Below are positions 35,395-44,403 of a stretch of 64,000 bases of DNA, in pieces (the stretch's first letter is position 1; each line of letters begins with the position of its first letter). Location: positions 1 to 64,000 of the forward strand of contig NZ_LIPT01000012.1 of assembly GCF_001418225.1 (NCBI RefSeq), read 5' to 3'. Below the pieces are notes generated by a model. That model did no database searches, was not told where the DNA came from, and saw only the letters and a program-made list of their open reading frames with translations. The position numbers and the translations under genes were made by a program. The DNA is from Pannonibacter indicus. Its GTDB lineage: Bacteria; Pseudomonadota; Alphaproteobacteria; Rhizobiales; Stappiaceae.

Positions 35395-36189
35395 TCAGGG
35401 CCGGAAACGGGCCACAAACGCCTGGAGACGGGGATTTTCCGGGTTGAGGATGACGCTGTCCGGCGTGCCGCTTTCGGCAATGACGCCCTGGTCGAGAAAC
35501 AGCACCCGTCCGGCAACTTCGGCGGCGAAGGCCATTTCGTGGGTGACGATGGCCATGGTCATGCCCTGTTCGGCGAGCGAGCGGATGACGGCCAGAACCT
35601 CACCGACAAGCTCCGGATCAAGCGCGCTGGTCACCTCGTCGAGGAGCAGAAGCTCCGGTTCCATGGCCAGGGCCCGGGCAATGGCGACCCGCTGCTTCTG
35701 CCCGCCCGAGAGATGGTTGGGGTAGGCCGCGTGTTTTTCGGCAAGGCCGACCTTCGCCAGCAGGTCCATGGCCAGCTCTTCGGCTTCCCGGCGCGGCCTG
35801 CGGCAGACGGTGACCGGGCCTTCGGTGACGTTCTGCAGCACGGTCATATGCGGGAACAGGTTGAAGTGCTGGAACACCATGCCGACATGGCGGCGCAAGG
35901 TGCCGATGCCGATCTTGCCCGCACTGTCCCGGAAACTGTCGCCCACCGGCTGCTGGCGGAAACGGATCTCGCCGCCGGTCGGATGCTCCATGCGGTTGAG
36001 GCAGCGGATGAAGGTGGATTTGCCCGAGCCCGACGGCCCGATCAGGGCCACCACTTCGCCCCGGCTGAGGCTGAGATCAAGGCCCTTGAGGACGTGGTGA
36101 TTGCCATAGCTCTTCTTCAGCCCGGAGGCTTCGATCACCGGGCCTGCGGCGGCACGGCTGATTTCGCTGGTCATGCCCTTCTCCTTCAA
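35395..36189 (-). CDS. Polar amino acid ABC transporter ATP-binding protein (GlnQ/HisP type)
   Basis: The 264-residue protein has Walker [16 protein letters not shown]-loop [18 protein letters not shown], signature [10 protein letters not shown], Walker [12 protein letters not shown] and an H-loop in [20 protein letters not shown] and [16 protein letters not shown] are hallmarks of the PAAT amino-acid family. It overlaps the permease gene by 4 bases. The matching binding protein is encoded divergently at the other end of the cluster. Confidence 0.92.
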   Translation of the reverse strand: MKEKGMTSEISRAAAGPVIEASGLKKSYGNHHVLKGLDLSLSRGEVVALIGPSGSGKSTFIRCLNRMEHPTGGEIRFRQQPVGDSFRDSAGKIGIGTLRRHVGMVFQHFNLFPHMTVLQNVTEGPVTVCRRPRREAEELAMDLLAKVGLAEKHAAYPNHLSGGQKQRVAIARALAMEPELLLLDEVTSALDPELVGEVLAVIRSLAEQGMTMAIVTHEMAFAAEVAGRVLFLDQGVIAESGTPDSVILNPENPRLQAFVARFRP

Positions 36190-36851
36190 TCGCTCACGCG
36201 CAGCCGCTTTTCCACCCGGTCGGCGATCTGCGTCACGGGCAGAAGCACCGCGATGTAGAGGACGGCCATGACCGTGTAGGATTCGAGCGGGCGGTAGGTC
36301 TGGCCGTTGACGACGGCCGCCATGTAGGCCAGGTCGGCCACCGAGATCACCGACACCAGCGAGGTGTTCTTGAACTGGATGACGGACTGGTTGATGAAGG
36401 ACGGCAGCATCCGTTTCAGCGCTTGCGGCAGGATGATGCGCTGCATCGACTGCCAGGGGCTCATGCCGATGGCCGCTGCCGCCTCACGCTGGCCCCGGTC
36501 GATCGAGACGATGCCGCCCCGGAAGATCTCCGCATAAAAGGCCCCGACATAGAGCGACAGGGTCAGCATGGCGGCCACCCGGTTGTCGATGGTTCCGCCC
36601 ACCAGCAGCGGGAAGGCGTAATAGAACCACAGCAGCTGAACCAGAAGCGGCGTGCAGCGGAAGATTTCCTGATAGGTGCGGGCGGTCAGGTCGAGCACCT
36701 TCCAGCCGGAGAGGCGCATGGCGCAGGTGAGAAAGCCGATCAGCACCCCGAACAGGATGGAACCCGCTGTGTAGAGGACGCTGATCCAGAGCCCCCACAG
36801 GAACAGATCCCTGTACTGCAAGGCGGAGTGAAAATCCCAGGTGTAGGTCAC
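36186..36851 (-). CDS. Polar amino acid ABC transporter permease
   Basis: The 221-residue membrane protein starts at GTG (complement of 36849-36851) behind GGAGGCGGATC. It has about five helices and the EAA-loop [20 protein letters not shown], typical of HisM/GlnP permeases; [20 protein letters not shown] matches the conserved first loop. Only one permease gene is present, so it probably forms a homodimer. Confidence 0.92.
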   Translation of the reverse strand: MTYTWDFHSALQYRDLFLWGLWISVLYTAGSILFGVLIGFLTCAMRLSGWKVLDLTARTYQEIFRCTPLLVQLLWFYYAFPLLVGGTIDNRVAAMLTLSLYVGAFYAEIFRGGIVSIDRGQREAAAAIGMSPWQSMQRIILPQALKRMLPSFINQSVIQFKNTSLVSVISVADLAYMAAVVNGQTYRPLESYTVMAVLYIAVLLPVTQIADRVEKRLRVSD

Positions 36852-36942
36852 GATCCGCCTCCTGTTCTGCCGGGGGCCGGCGCATGTGATGTGTCAGTCA
36901 TTCTGGTCCCTCTGGGTCTTCCGGTTCTTGTGTTTCTTGGCC

Positions 36943-36968
36943 GCCCGGCGGTCTTTCCACCGCCGGGC
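36943..36968. other. Strong intergenic hairpin between dapA-like and permease genes
   Basis: GCCCGGCGGT and ACCGCCGGGC form a perfect 10-bp stem with a 6-base loop. In the direction of transcription (minus) no T-run follows, so it is more likely an mRNA processing or stability element, or a partial attenuator, than a classic terminator. Confidence 0.6.
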
Positions 36969-36988
36969 ACGGCAGGCGCCTTGCCGGG

Positions 36989-37909
36989 TCAGCAGGCGCT
37001 GCCGGAAAAGCTGCCGGATGCCGAGCCGAAACGGCTCAGAACGGCGGCAATGGTCTGGCGGCTCCGGTCGGAGACGGGCACCATCGGCAGGCGCATCTCG
37101 GGTCCGGCGAGATTGGCGAGGGCGAGAGCCGCCTTCACCGGACCGGGATTGGACTCGATGAACATGCTGCCGGCAAGCTCCGCGACCAGTTCATGCACCG
37201 CCAGCGCACGGGCCGTGTCGCCCTGTTCCCACGCCTTCACCAGCTCCACCATCTCGCGCGGGGCGATGTTGGAGACGACGCTGGTGACACCGCAGGCGCC
37301 GAGCGACAGGAACGGCAGCGTCAGGCCATCGTCGCCCGAATGAATGATGAGGCGGCTGCCGCAGGCCTGCCGCAGCTCCGTCACGCGGGAAGGGGAGCCG
37401 CCCGCTTCCTTGATGGCAACGATATTGGCGTGCATGTCCATCAGCCGGGCGCAGGTTTCCGGCGCAATCTCGACGCCGCAGCGGCCGGGCACAGAATAGA
37501 GCACCACCGGCAGGGAGGTTGCCTTCGCCACGGCGCTGTAATGGGCGATGAGGCCTGCCTGCTCCGGCTTGTTGTAATAGGGGGTCACGACGAGCACGCC
37601 ATCGGCCCCGGCAGCTTCCGCCCGGCGGACCTTTTCCACGGCCTTTGCCGTGTCATTGGCGCCTGCGCCCGCAAGGATGAAGGCGCGGCCCCGGGCCAGT
37701 TCCACCGTCCGGCGGATCAGGTCTTCGGCTTCCGCATCGGACAGGGTTGCCGCTTCGCCGGTGGTGCCCACGGGCACAAGGCCCGTGACACCGGCTGCAA
37801 GCTGGCGTTCCACCAGGGTGGCATAGGCATCATGGTCAATGCTGCCATTGCGGAACGGGGTGACGAGGGCGGTGAAGACACCGCGGAAGCGGTCAGAAAG
37901 CTGTGTCAT
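36989..37909 (-). CDS. Dihydrodipicolinate synthase (DapA) family protein in a catabolic cluster
   Basis: The 306-residue class I aldolase has PVGTTGEAATLSDAE (threonine pair binding pyruvate), VTPYYNKPEQAGL (catalytic tyrosine), YSVPGRCGVEI with the arginine (PGR) that in true DHDPS binds aspartate semialdehyde carboxylate, and the Schiff-base lysine in IVAIKEAGGSP. It therefore keeps all DHDPS residues that I can check, unlike many catabolic family members that lose the arginine. It is followed 18 bases upstream by a DapB homologue. Alternatives are a hydroxy-pyrroline-carboxylate deaminase or another pyruvate aldolase. The serine-rich tail GSASGSFSGSAC is odd. Confidence 0.85.
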   Translation of the reverse strand: MTQLSDRFRGVFTALVTPFRNGSIDHDAYATLVERQLAAGVTGLVPVGTTGEAATLSDAEAEDLIRRTVELARGRAFILAGAGANDTAKAVEKVRRAEAAGADGVLVVTPYYNKPEQAGLIAHYSAVAKATSLPVVLYSVPGRCGVEIAPETCARLMDMHANIVAIKEAGGSPSRVTELRQACGSRLIIHSGDDGLTLPFLSLGACGVTSVVSNIAPREMVELVKAWEQGDTARALAVHELVAELAGSMFIESNPGPVKAALALANLAGPEMRLPMVPVSDRSRQTIAAVLSRFGSASGSFSGSAC

Positions 37910-37927
37910 GGGGCTCTCCCGTGGAAG

Positions 37928-38671
37928 TCATGTGGTTTGGGTGTCGGCGAGCGTGTAACGCCCGGGGTCTGGTCTGGCCGTGCGGAGCCAGCTGGCGGCA
38001 GCCATTGCGCCTTCGGCATAGGCTGCCAGTGTGTGAACCTGATAGGTGAGCGTCAGCCCGGCGGACCCCAGGTCAAAGCGCACCTCGTTGATGCCGGTGA
38101 CATCGCCCTCGCGGTTGATGGTGATGTCCGGTTCGCTTGCAGCAAAGCCCATGGCCTTGCTCCGCGCCTTTCGCACGGTTTCCGCCAGCCAGCGGGAGGT
38201 GCCGGATGCTTCGGCTTTCTTGCGGGCGTGATAGACCTCCCGCACCGTGGCTTCGGCGCCCGGCATGGTGCTGGCAAAGCGTGCTGCGCACAGGCGGAAA
38301 GCCTCAAAGCCAAGGGCGAAATTGGCGCTGATCACCATCGGCCGGTGGGCGGACCAGCCGGTCAGCTGGTCCTCCTGCGCCCTGGAAAAGCCCGTCGTGC
38401 CGATGACGCAGGGCAGCGGGCTGCTGCCGATCTGCTCCTGCAGCCAGAGTGAGGCGGCGGGCGCCGAGAAGTCGATGATCACATCGCAGCGGGTGTTCAT
38501 GGCCGCTTCTGCGGGCCGGTATTCCAATGCGCCGCCCGCCACCGGCTGCCCCACATGGCGTGAGGTGGGCGAGACAAGCGCGGCCACCAGTTCCAGCCCC
38601 GGACTGGCCAGCACCAGTTCCACCAGCTTTGTGCCGGTACGGCCGGATGCTCCGAAGATCGAGATCCGCAT
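37928..38671 (-). CDS. DapB-family reductase with an altered catalytic motif
   Basis: From the ATG complementary to 38669-38671 (ribosome binding site GGAGGAGC) the product has 247 residues. The N-terminal NAD(P) motif is ISIFGASGRTGTKL. The DapB catalytic loop, normally ExHHxxKxDxPSGTA, reads EVYHARKKAEASGTS: the first histidine is tyrosine and the aspartate-alanine-proline part is changed, while the second histidine, lysine and SGT are kept. CVIGTTGFSRAQEDQL and VISANFALGFEAF are otherwise normal. This suggests a dihydrodipicolinate-reductase-like enzyme with changed substrate, or 2,4-diaminopentanoate-dehydrogenase-like activity. Confidence 0.8.
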   Translation of the reverse strand: MRISIFGASGRTGTKLVELVLASPGLELVAALVSPTSRHVGQPVAGGALEYRPAEAAMNTRCDVIIDFSAPAASLWLQEQIGSSPLPCVIGTTGFSRAQEDQLTGWSAHRPMVISANFALGFEAFRLCAARFASTMPGAEATVREVYHARKKAEASGTSRWLAETVRKARSKAMGFAASEPDITINREGDVTGINEVRFDLGSAGLTLTYQVHTLAAYAEGAMAAASWLRTARPDPGRYTLADTQTT

Positions 38672-38750
38672 TGCTCCTGCTCCTCCTGCCAGCTCTGGCG
38701 ATGCTGGCGCGTCATGCCTTGACATTGTTCATGCCCTGCGCGGGCTGGCG

Positions 38751-40172
38751 TCAGTCGATCACCACCTTGGTTTCGGACATCTCCCGCAAGGTGATGCGCA
38801 CGCCCTCGCGGCCCAGCCCGCTGCGCTTGATGCCGCCGAAGGGCACATGTTCGGCGCGGAAGTCCGGCCCCTCGTTGATCATGACACCGCCCACCGCCAG
38901 CTCGCGGGAGAACAGCTTCACCAGCGAATGGTCATTGGTGAAGACTCCGGCCTGCAGGCCATAGTCGCCCGCATTCACCTCGCAGATGGCGGCCGCCGGA
39001 TCGCGGAAGCTGCGGATGGCGATGACCGGCCCGAAGGTTTCCCCAGCAATGACCGGAGCATCGGCAGCCACATTGCGCAGGACCGTGGGGGCCACGAGCG
39101 TGCCCTCGCGGGTGCCACCGGCCAGCAGCCTTGCGCCGCCCGCAAGGGTCTGGCTGATCCGGCTCTCCACCAGAGCGGCTGCCGCCTCGTCGATGACCGG
39201 ACCCATCACCGTCTCCGCCAGCCGGGGATCGCCTGTGCTTATGCGTGCGACTTCGGCCAGCAGCCGGGCGGTGAATTCCTCTTCGATGTCCTCATGCAGG
39301 TAGAGCTTCTTTACAGCCGCGCAGCTCTGACCGGCGATTTCAAAGCGGTGGCCGATGGCCGTGGCCACGGCCCGGCCGAGATCCGCATCCGGCAGCACAA
39401 ACAAGGGGTCATTGCCGCCCAGTTCCATCAGGCACCGCACCAGTCCGCTGGCCGCCTTCAGCGCAAGGCCGGCCGCCGGGCCGCCGGTGAAGGACAGAAG
39501 GTCGATGGGCGCGCGGGCCAGCGACAGCGCCGTTTCAGCGCCGCCATGCACCACCTGAAACAGCCCGTCCGGCCAGCCCGCCTTTGCGGCGAGATCACAG
39601 AGCATCGCGGCTGCGAGCGGGGCTTTGGGGGATGGCTTGGCGATCACCGCATTGCCCGCGGCAATGGCCGGCCCGAGCTTGTGGCACAAGAGGTTGAGCG
39701 GATAGTTGAAGGGCGTGATGGCCCCGACAACGCCTACCGGCTGATAGGTGACGGTGGCCAGCCGGTCGGCGCCGCCCTCGACGATGGCGCAATGCAGGGT
39801 CTCTCCGTCAAGGAAGGTGGCTGCATCGCCCGAGAGCCGCAGGGTGTTCTGGGCCCGGCGCACTTCATTGCGGGCTTCCGTGATGGTCTTGCCCATCTCG
39901 TTGCAGATGGTCCGGGCCAGTTCTTCCGCATGGGCGGCAATCTGCGCGGCGAGTGACTCCAGCAGCTTGCGGCGCAGCGCCGGGGTGGAGTGCCGGAAGT
40001 CGGCCTGCGCCTTGCGGGCGCGGGCGAGGGCGGCGAGAACCTCCGCTCCGGTGCTGACCGGCACTTCGCCTGCGAGTGCCCCATCAAAGGGATTGCGCAC
40101 CTCGATGGCTGCAGTGCTGGCAGGGGAGAGGGTTGGGGAGAGGGTTGGAGCGGTCTGGACCGGCAGTGTCAT
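38751..40172 (-). CDS. Aldehyde dehydrogenase family protein
   Basis: The 473-residue NAD(P)-dependent enzyme has the cofactor-binding TPFNYPLNLLCHKLGPAIAA, IAKPSPKAPLAA, the catalytic glutamate in MELGGNDPLFVL and the catalytic cysteine in AGQSCAAVKKLYL, and ends FGGIKRSGLGREGVR. The short N-terminus contains PTLSPTLSP repeats. It resembles the semialdehyde dehydrogenase group that includes phosphonoacetaldehyde and succinate/ketoglutarate semialdehyde enzymes. In this cluster it would oxidise the semialdehyde produced from the amino acid. It overlaps the following FAD gene by 4 bases. Confidence 0.9.
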   Translation of the reverse strand: MTLPVQTAPTLSPTLSPASTAAIEVRNPFDGALAGEVPVSTGAEVLAALARARKAQADFRHSTPALRRKLLESLAAQIAAHAEELARTICNEMGKTITEARNEVRRAQNTLRLSGDAATFLDGETLHCAIVEGGADRLATVTYQPVGVVGAITPFNYPLNLLCHKLGPAIAAGNAVIAKPSPKAPLAAAMLCDLAAKAGWPDGLFQVVHGGAETALSLARAPIDLLSFTGGPAAGLALKAASGLVRCLMELGGNDPLFVLPDADLGRAVATAIGHRFEIAGQSCAAVKKLYLHEDIEEEFTARLLAEVARISTGDPRLAETVMGPVIDEAAAALVESRISQTLAGGARLLAGGTREGTLVAPTVLRNVAADAPVIAGETFGPVIAIRSFRDPAAAICEVNAGDYGLQAGVFTNDHSLVKLFSRELAVGGVMINEGPDFRAEHVPFGGIKRSGLGREGVRITLREMSETKVVID

Positions 40173-41557
40173 TGTGTGGCCTCTTCAGCGTGGTCAGCCT
40201 TGCCGGGCTCGGGCCGGATCAGGCTGGAAATGGGAACAGGGCGGACAGGCCAGCGGTGGCCGGTGATCGTGGAAACGGGCAGGCTGCTGCCGGTCAGTCC
40301 GGCCACTGCGGCGGCGGTGTTGGCGGCGCAGAACCGGCCCTGGCAGGCGCCCATGGCAAAGCGCCCGTTCAGCTTCAGCTCACGGCCGGAGAGGCCGGGG
40401 TCTGAGGTGAAAAGCTCGCGCAGATCGCCCATTGTCCTGCCTTCGCAGCGGCAGAGCACGGTGTCATCGGGCAGGCGGTTGAAATGCTCCGGTCCGTCTT
40501 GCGCTGCGAAGACGCGGGCGATGAGATCCTGCATCTTCCCGTATCGGCTCGCCGCGGTTCTCAGCCGCTGCTGCAGGCGCTCCGCAGGCTCTGTCCGGCC
40601 TGCGAGCACGTCAAGGCAGATCTGCCCGGCGGTCTCTCCGCTGCACGCGGCGGCAGGGGCGCCGAGGGCCTGACGGCAATCCCCGGATTGCAGCACCAGC
40701 GGATGGCCGGGCGTATTTTGCGAACTGCCTGAAGGGGCAAGGCCGAAGCTGTTTTCGGCAAGGCCGTCATGCAGCGCGACGCGGTCTGCGGCCAGCGTAT
40801 GAACCCGGCCATGCCGGTCCTGCCACTGCGCCGCAAGGCCGCCTGCCGCCGTTTCGATGCCGGTCAGCCTTGCCCCCCTGTGCCAGGGCACACGGGCGGT
40901 GAGAAGGGAGGCCACATAGCCGCCGGCCTCCAGACAGAGGCCGGGCCAGCGCAGCAGGCCGAGCCCCGCGCGGAGTTGCCGAAAGGGATCACCAGCCTCA
41001 ATGACCGTAAGCGGCGGGGTGCCGAGGCGGACAAGCTGGGCGGCCACGGCCAGCAGCAGCGGGCCGGATCCGGCCAGAACGGTGCGGCCTGCCGGGGCTC
41101 TGCCCGTTTCCTTCATCATCACCTGCAACCCGCCAGCCGTCATCACGCCGGGAAGCGTCCAGCCGGGGCGGGGCAGCACGCGCTCCACGGCCCCGGTGGC
41201 AAGGCACAGGATGCGGCAGCGGAAGGTCTTCACCTGACCGGCCTTCCGGTCCTCCAGCATGACAAGGCCGTCCGCATCAAGGCCAAGATAGAGGTGTTCC
41301 GGCAGGCGCTGGATCGCGGGTGTGTTTTCAAGGCCCGCAAACAGCCGTTCCCGCAGGCGCTTCTGCGCTCTGGCGAGGGACACCGGCGGCACGCCGGGAA
41401 TGGCCATGCGGAAGATGGCGCCGCCGGGGCCGGGCCGCTGGTCCGCCAGCAGCACGCTGGCACCGCCGCGCGCTGCGGTGATGGCGCAGGCCATTCCCGC
41501 CGGGCCGCTGCCGATGACGATGACATCGTGAAAGGACTGGCCGTCAGCCTGCATCAT
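40169..41557 (-). CDS. FAD/NAD(P)-binding subunit A with BFD-like 2Fe-2S domain (opine oxidase/hydroxyproline dehydrogenase type)
   Basis: The 462-residue protein starts with an FAD motif (VIVIGSGPAGMACAITAARG), has a second dinucleotide motif (TVLAGSGPLLLAVAAQLVRL) and a C-terminal BFD-like 2Fe-2S domain with cysteines in VLCRCEGRTMGDLRELF and MGACQGRFCAANTA. This architecture is that of the alpha subunit of octopine/nopaline oxidase, D-hydroxyproline dehydrogenase and related heterotrimeric amine dehydrogenases. It overlaps the small 2Fe-2S subunit gene by 14 bases. Confidence 0.9.
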   Translation of the reverse strand: MMQADGQSFHDVIVIGSGPAGMACAITAARGGASVLLADQRPGPGGAIFRMAIPGVPPVSLARAQKRLRERLFAGLENTPAIQRLPEHLYLGLDADGLVMLEDRKAGQVKTFRCRILCLATGAVERVLPRPGWTLPGVMTAGGLQVMMKETGRAPAGRTVLAGSGPLLLAVAAQLVRLGTPPLTVIEAGDPFRQLRAGLGLLRWPGLCLEAGGYVASLLTARVPWHRGARLTGIETAAGGLAAQWQDRHGRVHTLAADRVALHDGLAENSFGLAPSGSSQNTPGHPLVLQSGDCRQALGAPAAACSGETAGQICLDVLAGRTEPAERLQQRLRTAASRYGKMQDLIARVFAAQDGPEHFNRLPDDTVLCRCEGRTMGDLRELFTSDPGLSGRELKLNGRFAMGACQGRFCAANTAAAVAGLTGSSLPVSTITGHRWPVRPVPISSLIRPEPGKADHAEEATQ

Positions 41558-41816
41558 TGCCTCCTGCGCTGGCAGGCGTCACCGGCCGGACCTCGCTGCC
41601 GCTGCGGGCGGGGGTGAGGCAGGCCTCGCGGATGGTGCCATCAACCAGCACGGCACAGGCCTGACAGGCACCGATACCGCAGAAATAGCGGGCGGGCTGG
41701 CCATTTGCGTCTGTGCCGAGGTGCAGAATGCGGGCCGCTGTCAGCGCCGCTGCAATGGTTTCGCCCGGCCGGAAGGGGACGGTCTCGCCGCACCAGAAAA
41801 AGCTCGGGCCAGTCAT
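41544..41816 (-). CDS. Small 2Fe-2S ferredoxin-like subunit of the amine dehydrogenase
   Basis: The 90-residue protein has the plant-type ferredoxin cysteine pattern in ARYFCGIGACQACAVLVDG and a later cysteine in IREACLTP. The N-terminal half (VPFRPGETIAAALTAARILH) is the usual beta-grasp start. It corresponds to the small gamma subunit (SoxA-like/HcnA-like) of three-subunit opine or hydroxyproline dehydrogenases, passing electrons from the FAD sites. The start overlaps the neighbouring subunit gene by ATGA. Confidence 0.88.
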   Translation of the reverse strand: MTGPSFFWCGETVPFRPGETIAAALTAARILHLGTDANGQPARYFCGIGACQACAVLVDGTIREACLTPARSGSEVRPVTPASAGGNDAG

Positions 41817-42994
41817 GCGGCAAACCTCAGGCTGGCGAAGCGGTCCGGTGCGAAGGGGGCCAGATCCAGCTCCGGCTCCCGGCCGCAGATGAGTGCCGCC
41901 ATGGCCTTGGCCACCACCGGGCCCAGGCAGATGCCGTCGCCCTCAAAGCCGGTGAGAATGTAGCCATTGGTGCAGCCGGGCAGGCGCCCGGCAAGTGGAA
42001 GGGCATCGGCAACGGCTGTGCGCGCTCCCGCGAAGCTGCGCAGCAGCCGCAAGTGGGCAAGGCCCGGCACCAGATCTGCGGCCTGCCGCAGCATGGTGCT
42101 CACGGCCTCAAGGTCCGTCTGGCGGGTGTCGCCGTGGTCCTCACGCGTGCCGCCGATGAGAAACTGTCCTGTCCGCAGCGGGTCGATGACAAGGCCGAAG
42201 CCGCGCTGGTCCCTGGCGCCTGCCGCCTTCTGGCTGCCTTTCGACAGGAGATAGCGGCCCGACATGATCGAGCCCGGCATGCCGGCACTCAAAGCCCGGT
42301 CCCGCTCGGTGACCAGGAGCTGGCCCTTGCGCGGGGTCAGCACACCGGAAAGGCCGAGCAGGGCGGAGGTGCCGTTGCCGGTGGCGATCAGCAGCGCGCC
42401 GGCATTGAGGGTGCCTTTGCTGGTGTGCACGCCGATGATGCGGCTGCCATCGGCGCAGGTCAGGAGGCCTTCCACCTTGCAGTTCCGGTGAACCGTGGCC
42501 CGCGATGCGCTCAGCAGCCGGTGGACGACCTGATAGCCGATGGCGTGACCCTCGCCATGCACTTCCAGCACAAGGCAGGCAGCGGGCGAAAGCGCGGGGA
42601 ACCGGCGGACGATCGCGGGGCCGGAGAAGGCGGTGACCCTGATCCCGGCGCTGGCAAGGGCGGCCCCGTGCCGCTCCAGCACCGCCTCTTCCTCAGCCGT
42701 TGATGCCACGATGAAGGTGGAGCGCTCGTGGAATTCGGCGGCCAGCAGCCCGTCCTGCGCCAGTGACCGGTAGAGCGCGATGCCTTCAAGGGCCGCGCTC
42801 ATCAGCGGGCCCGGCCGCTTGCTGGCGACGGAGACCGCACCATCCGACGCACCCGAGGCCCCGGCCGCAGGCATTGCCGCGTCGAGAACTTCGACGTTCA
42901 GGCCCTGCCGGGCGAGGAAATAGGCAGCCGCACTCCCGGCAATGCCGGCCCCGGCGATGATGATGGGAGAAGTCTGCGCGAGCGGCGTGTCCAC
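41813..42994 (-). CDS. FAD-dependent amine/D-amino acid oxidoreductase subunit B (DAO fold)
   Basis: From the GTG complementary to 42992-42994 (behind AAGGGGACC) the product has 393 residues. It begins with the FAD motif IIIAGAGIAGSAAAYFLARQ and has the DAO-family end EGDGICLGPVVAKAMAALIC (typically GHxxxGi; here FEGDGICLGP). VLEVHGEGHAIGYQVVHRLL and GGTREDHGDTRQTDLEAV are the substrate-domain strands. It is the substrate-oxidising beta subunit of the heterotrimer. First gene of the minus-strand operon, transcribed from the LysR-controlled divergent promoter. Confidence 0.88.
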   Translation of the reverse strand: MDTPLAQTSPIIIAGAGIAGSAAAYFLARQGLNVEVLDAAMPAAGASGASDGAVSVASKRPGPLMSAALEGIALYRSLAQDGLLAAEFHERSTFIVASTAEEEAVLERHGAALASAGIRVTAFSGPAIVRRFPALSPAACLVLEVHGEGHAIGYQVVHRLLSASRATVHRNCKVEGLLTCADGSRIIGVHTSKGTLNAGALLIATGNGTSALLGLSGVLTPRKGQLLVTERDRALSAGMPGSIMSGRYLLSKGSQKAAGARDQRGFGLVIDPLRTGQFLIGGTREDHGDTRQTDLEAVSTMLRQAADLVPGLAHLRLLRSFAGARTAVADALPLAGRLPGCTNGYILTGFEGDGICLGPVVAKAMAALICGREPELDLAPFAPDRFASLRFAA

Positions 42995-43053
42995 CGTCTG
43001 GTCCCCTTGTTCTGACTTGCCTCCAAGTGTGAGGCGGCAGACGGGGCAGCGTC

Positions 43054-43096
43054 GATACAAGAACACAGCATTCCCTGTTCCTGAATTTTGTATCGG
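43054..43096. promoter_or_regulatory. Nested inverted repeats in the divergent LysR promoter
   Basis: CGATACAA (43054-43061) pairs with TTGTATCG (43089-43096), and inside it GAACA (43062-43066) pairs with TGTTC (43077-43081). Both sit between the divergent operon start at 42994 and the LysR start at 43144, the place where a LysR regulator would bind and autoregulate. Confidence 0.65.
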
Positions 43097-43143
43097 CGAA
43101 CTCATTTCCGGCCATTATGGCGGAGGGAGAGAGGTAGACCAGC

Positions 43144-44073
43144 ATGGCCAAGATCAGCCTGACACTCATTCAGACTTTCTACGAAGTCGCCCGCCACGGC
43201 TCGTTTTCGGGCGCCGCGCGGGAGCTTAATCTGAGCTATCAGTCCGCCGCCAATCATGTGCGGCGGCTGGAGCAGCTGCTGAACGGGCGGCTGATCGAGA
43301 CCGAGCAGGGCGCCAAGCGGATCACCCTCACGCCAAGGGGGGTGATGCTCTACAACCTGCTCTATCCGGAACTCGACATCATGCTGGAGCGGCTGACGAA
43401 GCTGATCGAGAACCAGCGGACGGCGCTGCGGGTCGGCATGCCGCAGGCGATCTTCTTTTACCTGTTTCCGAAGGTGCTGAGCCGTTTCCGCGCCCAGTTT
43501 CCCGACATGGAATTCGCCGTCTACGAGCGCGATACGGTCCTTGCCGAACTGGTGAAGAACGGCAGTCTCGACATCTGCATCTCCGAACGCTACTTCGGCG
43601 ATCCCGTGGTGCCGCAGCGGCAGCTTGGCACCTACCGGCTCGCCCTGGTCTATCCGCAGTCCTGGGGCGCCCCGCCCGAGGTGCGCGACATTCCCCGCTG
43701 GGCGCGGGACAAGCCCTTCATCACCTTCGAGCCGGGCCAGACCCTGCGCAATCTGACGATGGATTTCCTCAGCCGTGACGGGGCCAAGGTCCAGCCCACG
43801 ATCACCGCCTCCGGCAGTTCCAGCGTCAAGCGCTGCGTGGAGGAGGGGCTGGGCTTTTCGATCATCCCCGAATGGTGCCTGCTGCCCGAGGATCAGGGCA
43901 TCACCAGCCTGCGCCTCACCAACCTGCCGGAGGTGCGGGTCTATTTCGGCACGGCCGGTTTCCTGCAGAAACATCAGGCCGTGCAGCAGCTGTTTGATGA
44001 CTGCCGCAAGGAACTGGTCGGCCCGATCCTGGAGGCGCCACGCGGCATCGAACTCAACTATCCGGTTCGGTAG
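43144..44073 (+). CDS. LysR-family transcriptional regulator of the amino-acid catabolic cluster
   Basis: The 309-residue protein has the N-terminal winged HTH (LTLIQTFYEVARHGSFSGAA, RELNLSYQSAANHVRRLEQL) and a periplasmic-binding-like effector domain (MPQAIFFYLFPKVLSRFRAQ, LDICISERYFGDPVV). It is divergent from the amine dehydrogenase operon and followed by the amino-acid binding protein, so it probably senses the transported substrate or an intermediate. Ribosome binding site GGAGGGAGAGAGG precedes the ATG. Confidence 0.9.
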   Translation: MAKISLTLIQTFYEVARHGSFSGAARELNLSYQSAANHVRRLEQLLNGRLIETEQGAKRITLTPRGVMLYNLLYPELDIMLERLTKLIENQRTALRVGMPQAIFFYLFPKVLSRFRAQFPDMEFAVYERDTVLAELVKNGSLDICISERYFGDPVVPQRQLGTYRLALVYPQSWGAPPEVRDIPRWARDKPFITFEPGQTLRNLTMDFLSRDGAKVQPTITASGSSSVKRCVEEGLGFSIIPEWCLLPEDQGITSLRLTNLPEVRVYFGTAGFLQKHQAVQQLFDDCRKELVGPILEAPRGIELNYPVR

Positions 44074-44403
44074 GACGGATCGGCATTCAGCGGCCCGCGT
44101 CACGCTGCGCCAATTCCCCCCCCCCCCCCCCGCGCCGCCCGGGCCTTGTGCCGGGGCCTGTAAGGCTGTCACTGCGTCTCAGAGACGGGCAAGGTTTTCA
44201 TCCGGCACTTTTCTCTGCGGCGGGGGTGGTGAGGCTCGGGCAGCGCTGCACATATAAAAAACAGGATAAGGGCGGCCTCTTCCTTAGTATTGTTCAATCC
44301 TGCGCCGCAGCTAGGCTGAAACACGGCCAGTAGTGCTGCCGCTCCACTGGAAGATGTGGAGCAGGCAAAAGCAATTCCAGGGGAACAACGGAGGCCCGGC
44401 AAC
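44074..44403. other. Intergenic region with a 16-base C tract before the binding-protein gene
   Basis: No gene is visible. The region holds an uninterrupted run of 16 C at 44116-44131 and, further on, an A/T-rich promoter-like stretch around 44250-44300 with TATAAAAAACAGGATA. It should carry the promoter of the binding protein and the terminator of the LysR gene; neither is clear. Confidence 0.6.
44116..44131. repeat. Homopolymer tract of 16 C
   Basis: Sixteen consecutive C residues lie 43 bases after the LysR stop and 273 bases before the binding-protein start. Tracts of this length are rare in bacterial genomes and slip readily in replication and in sequencing. Confidence 0.9.
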
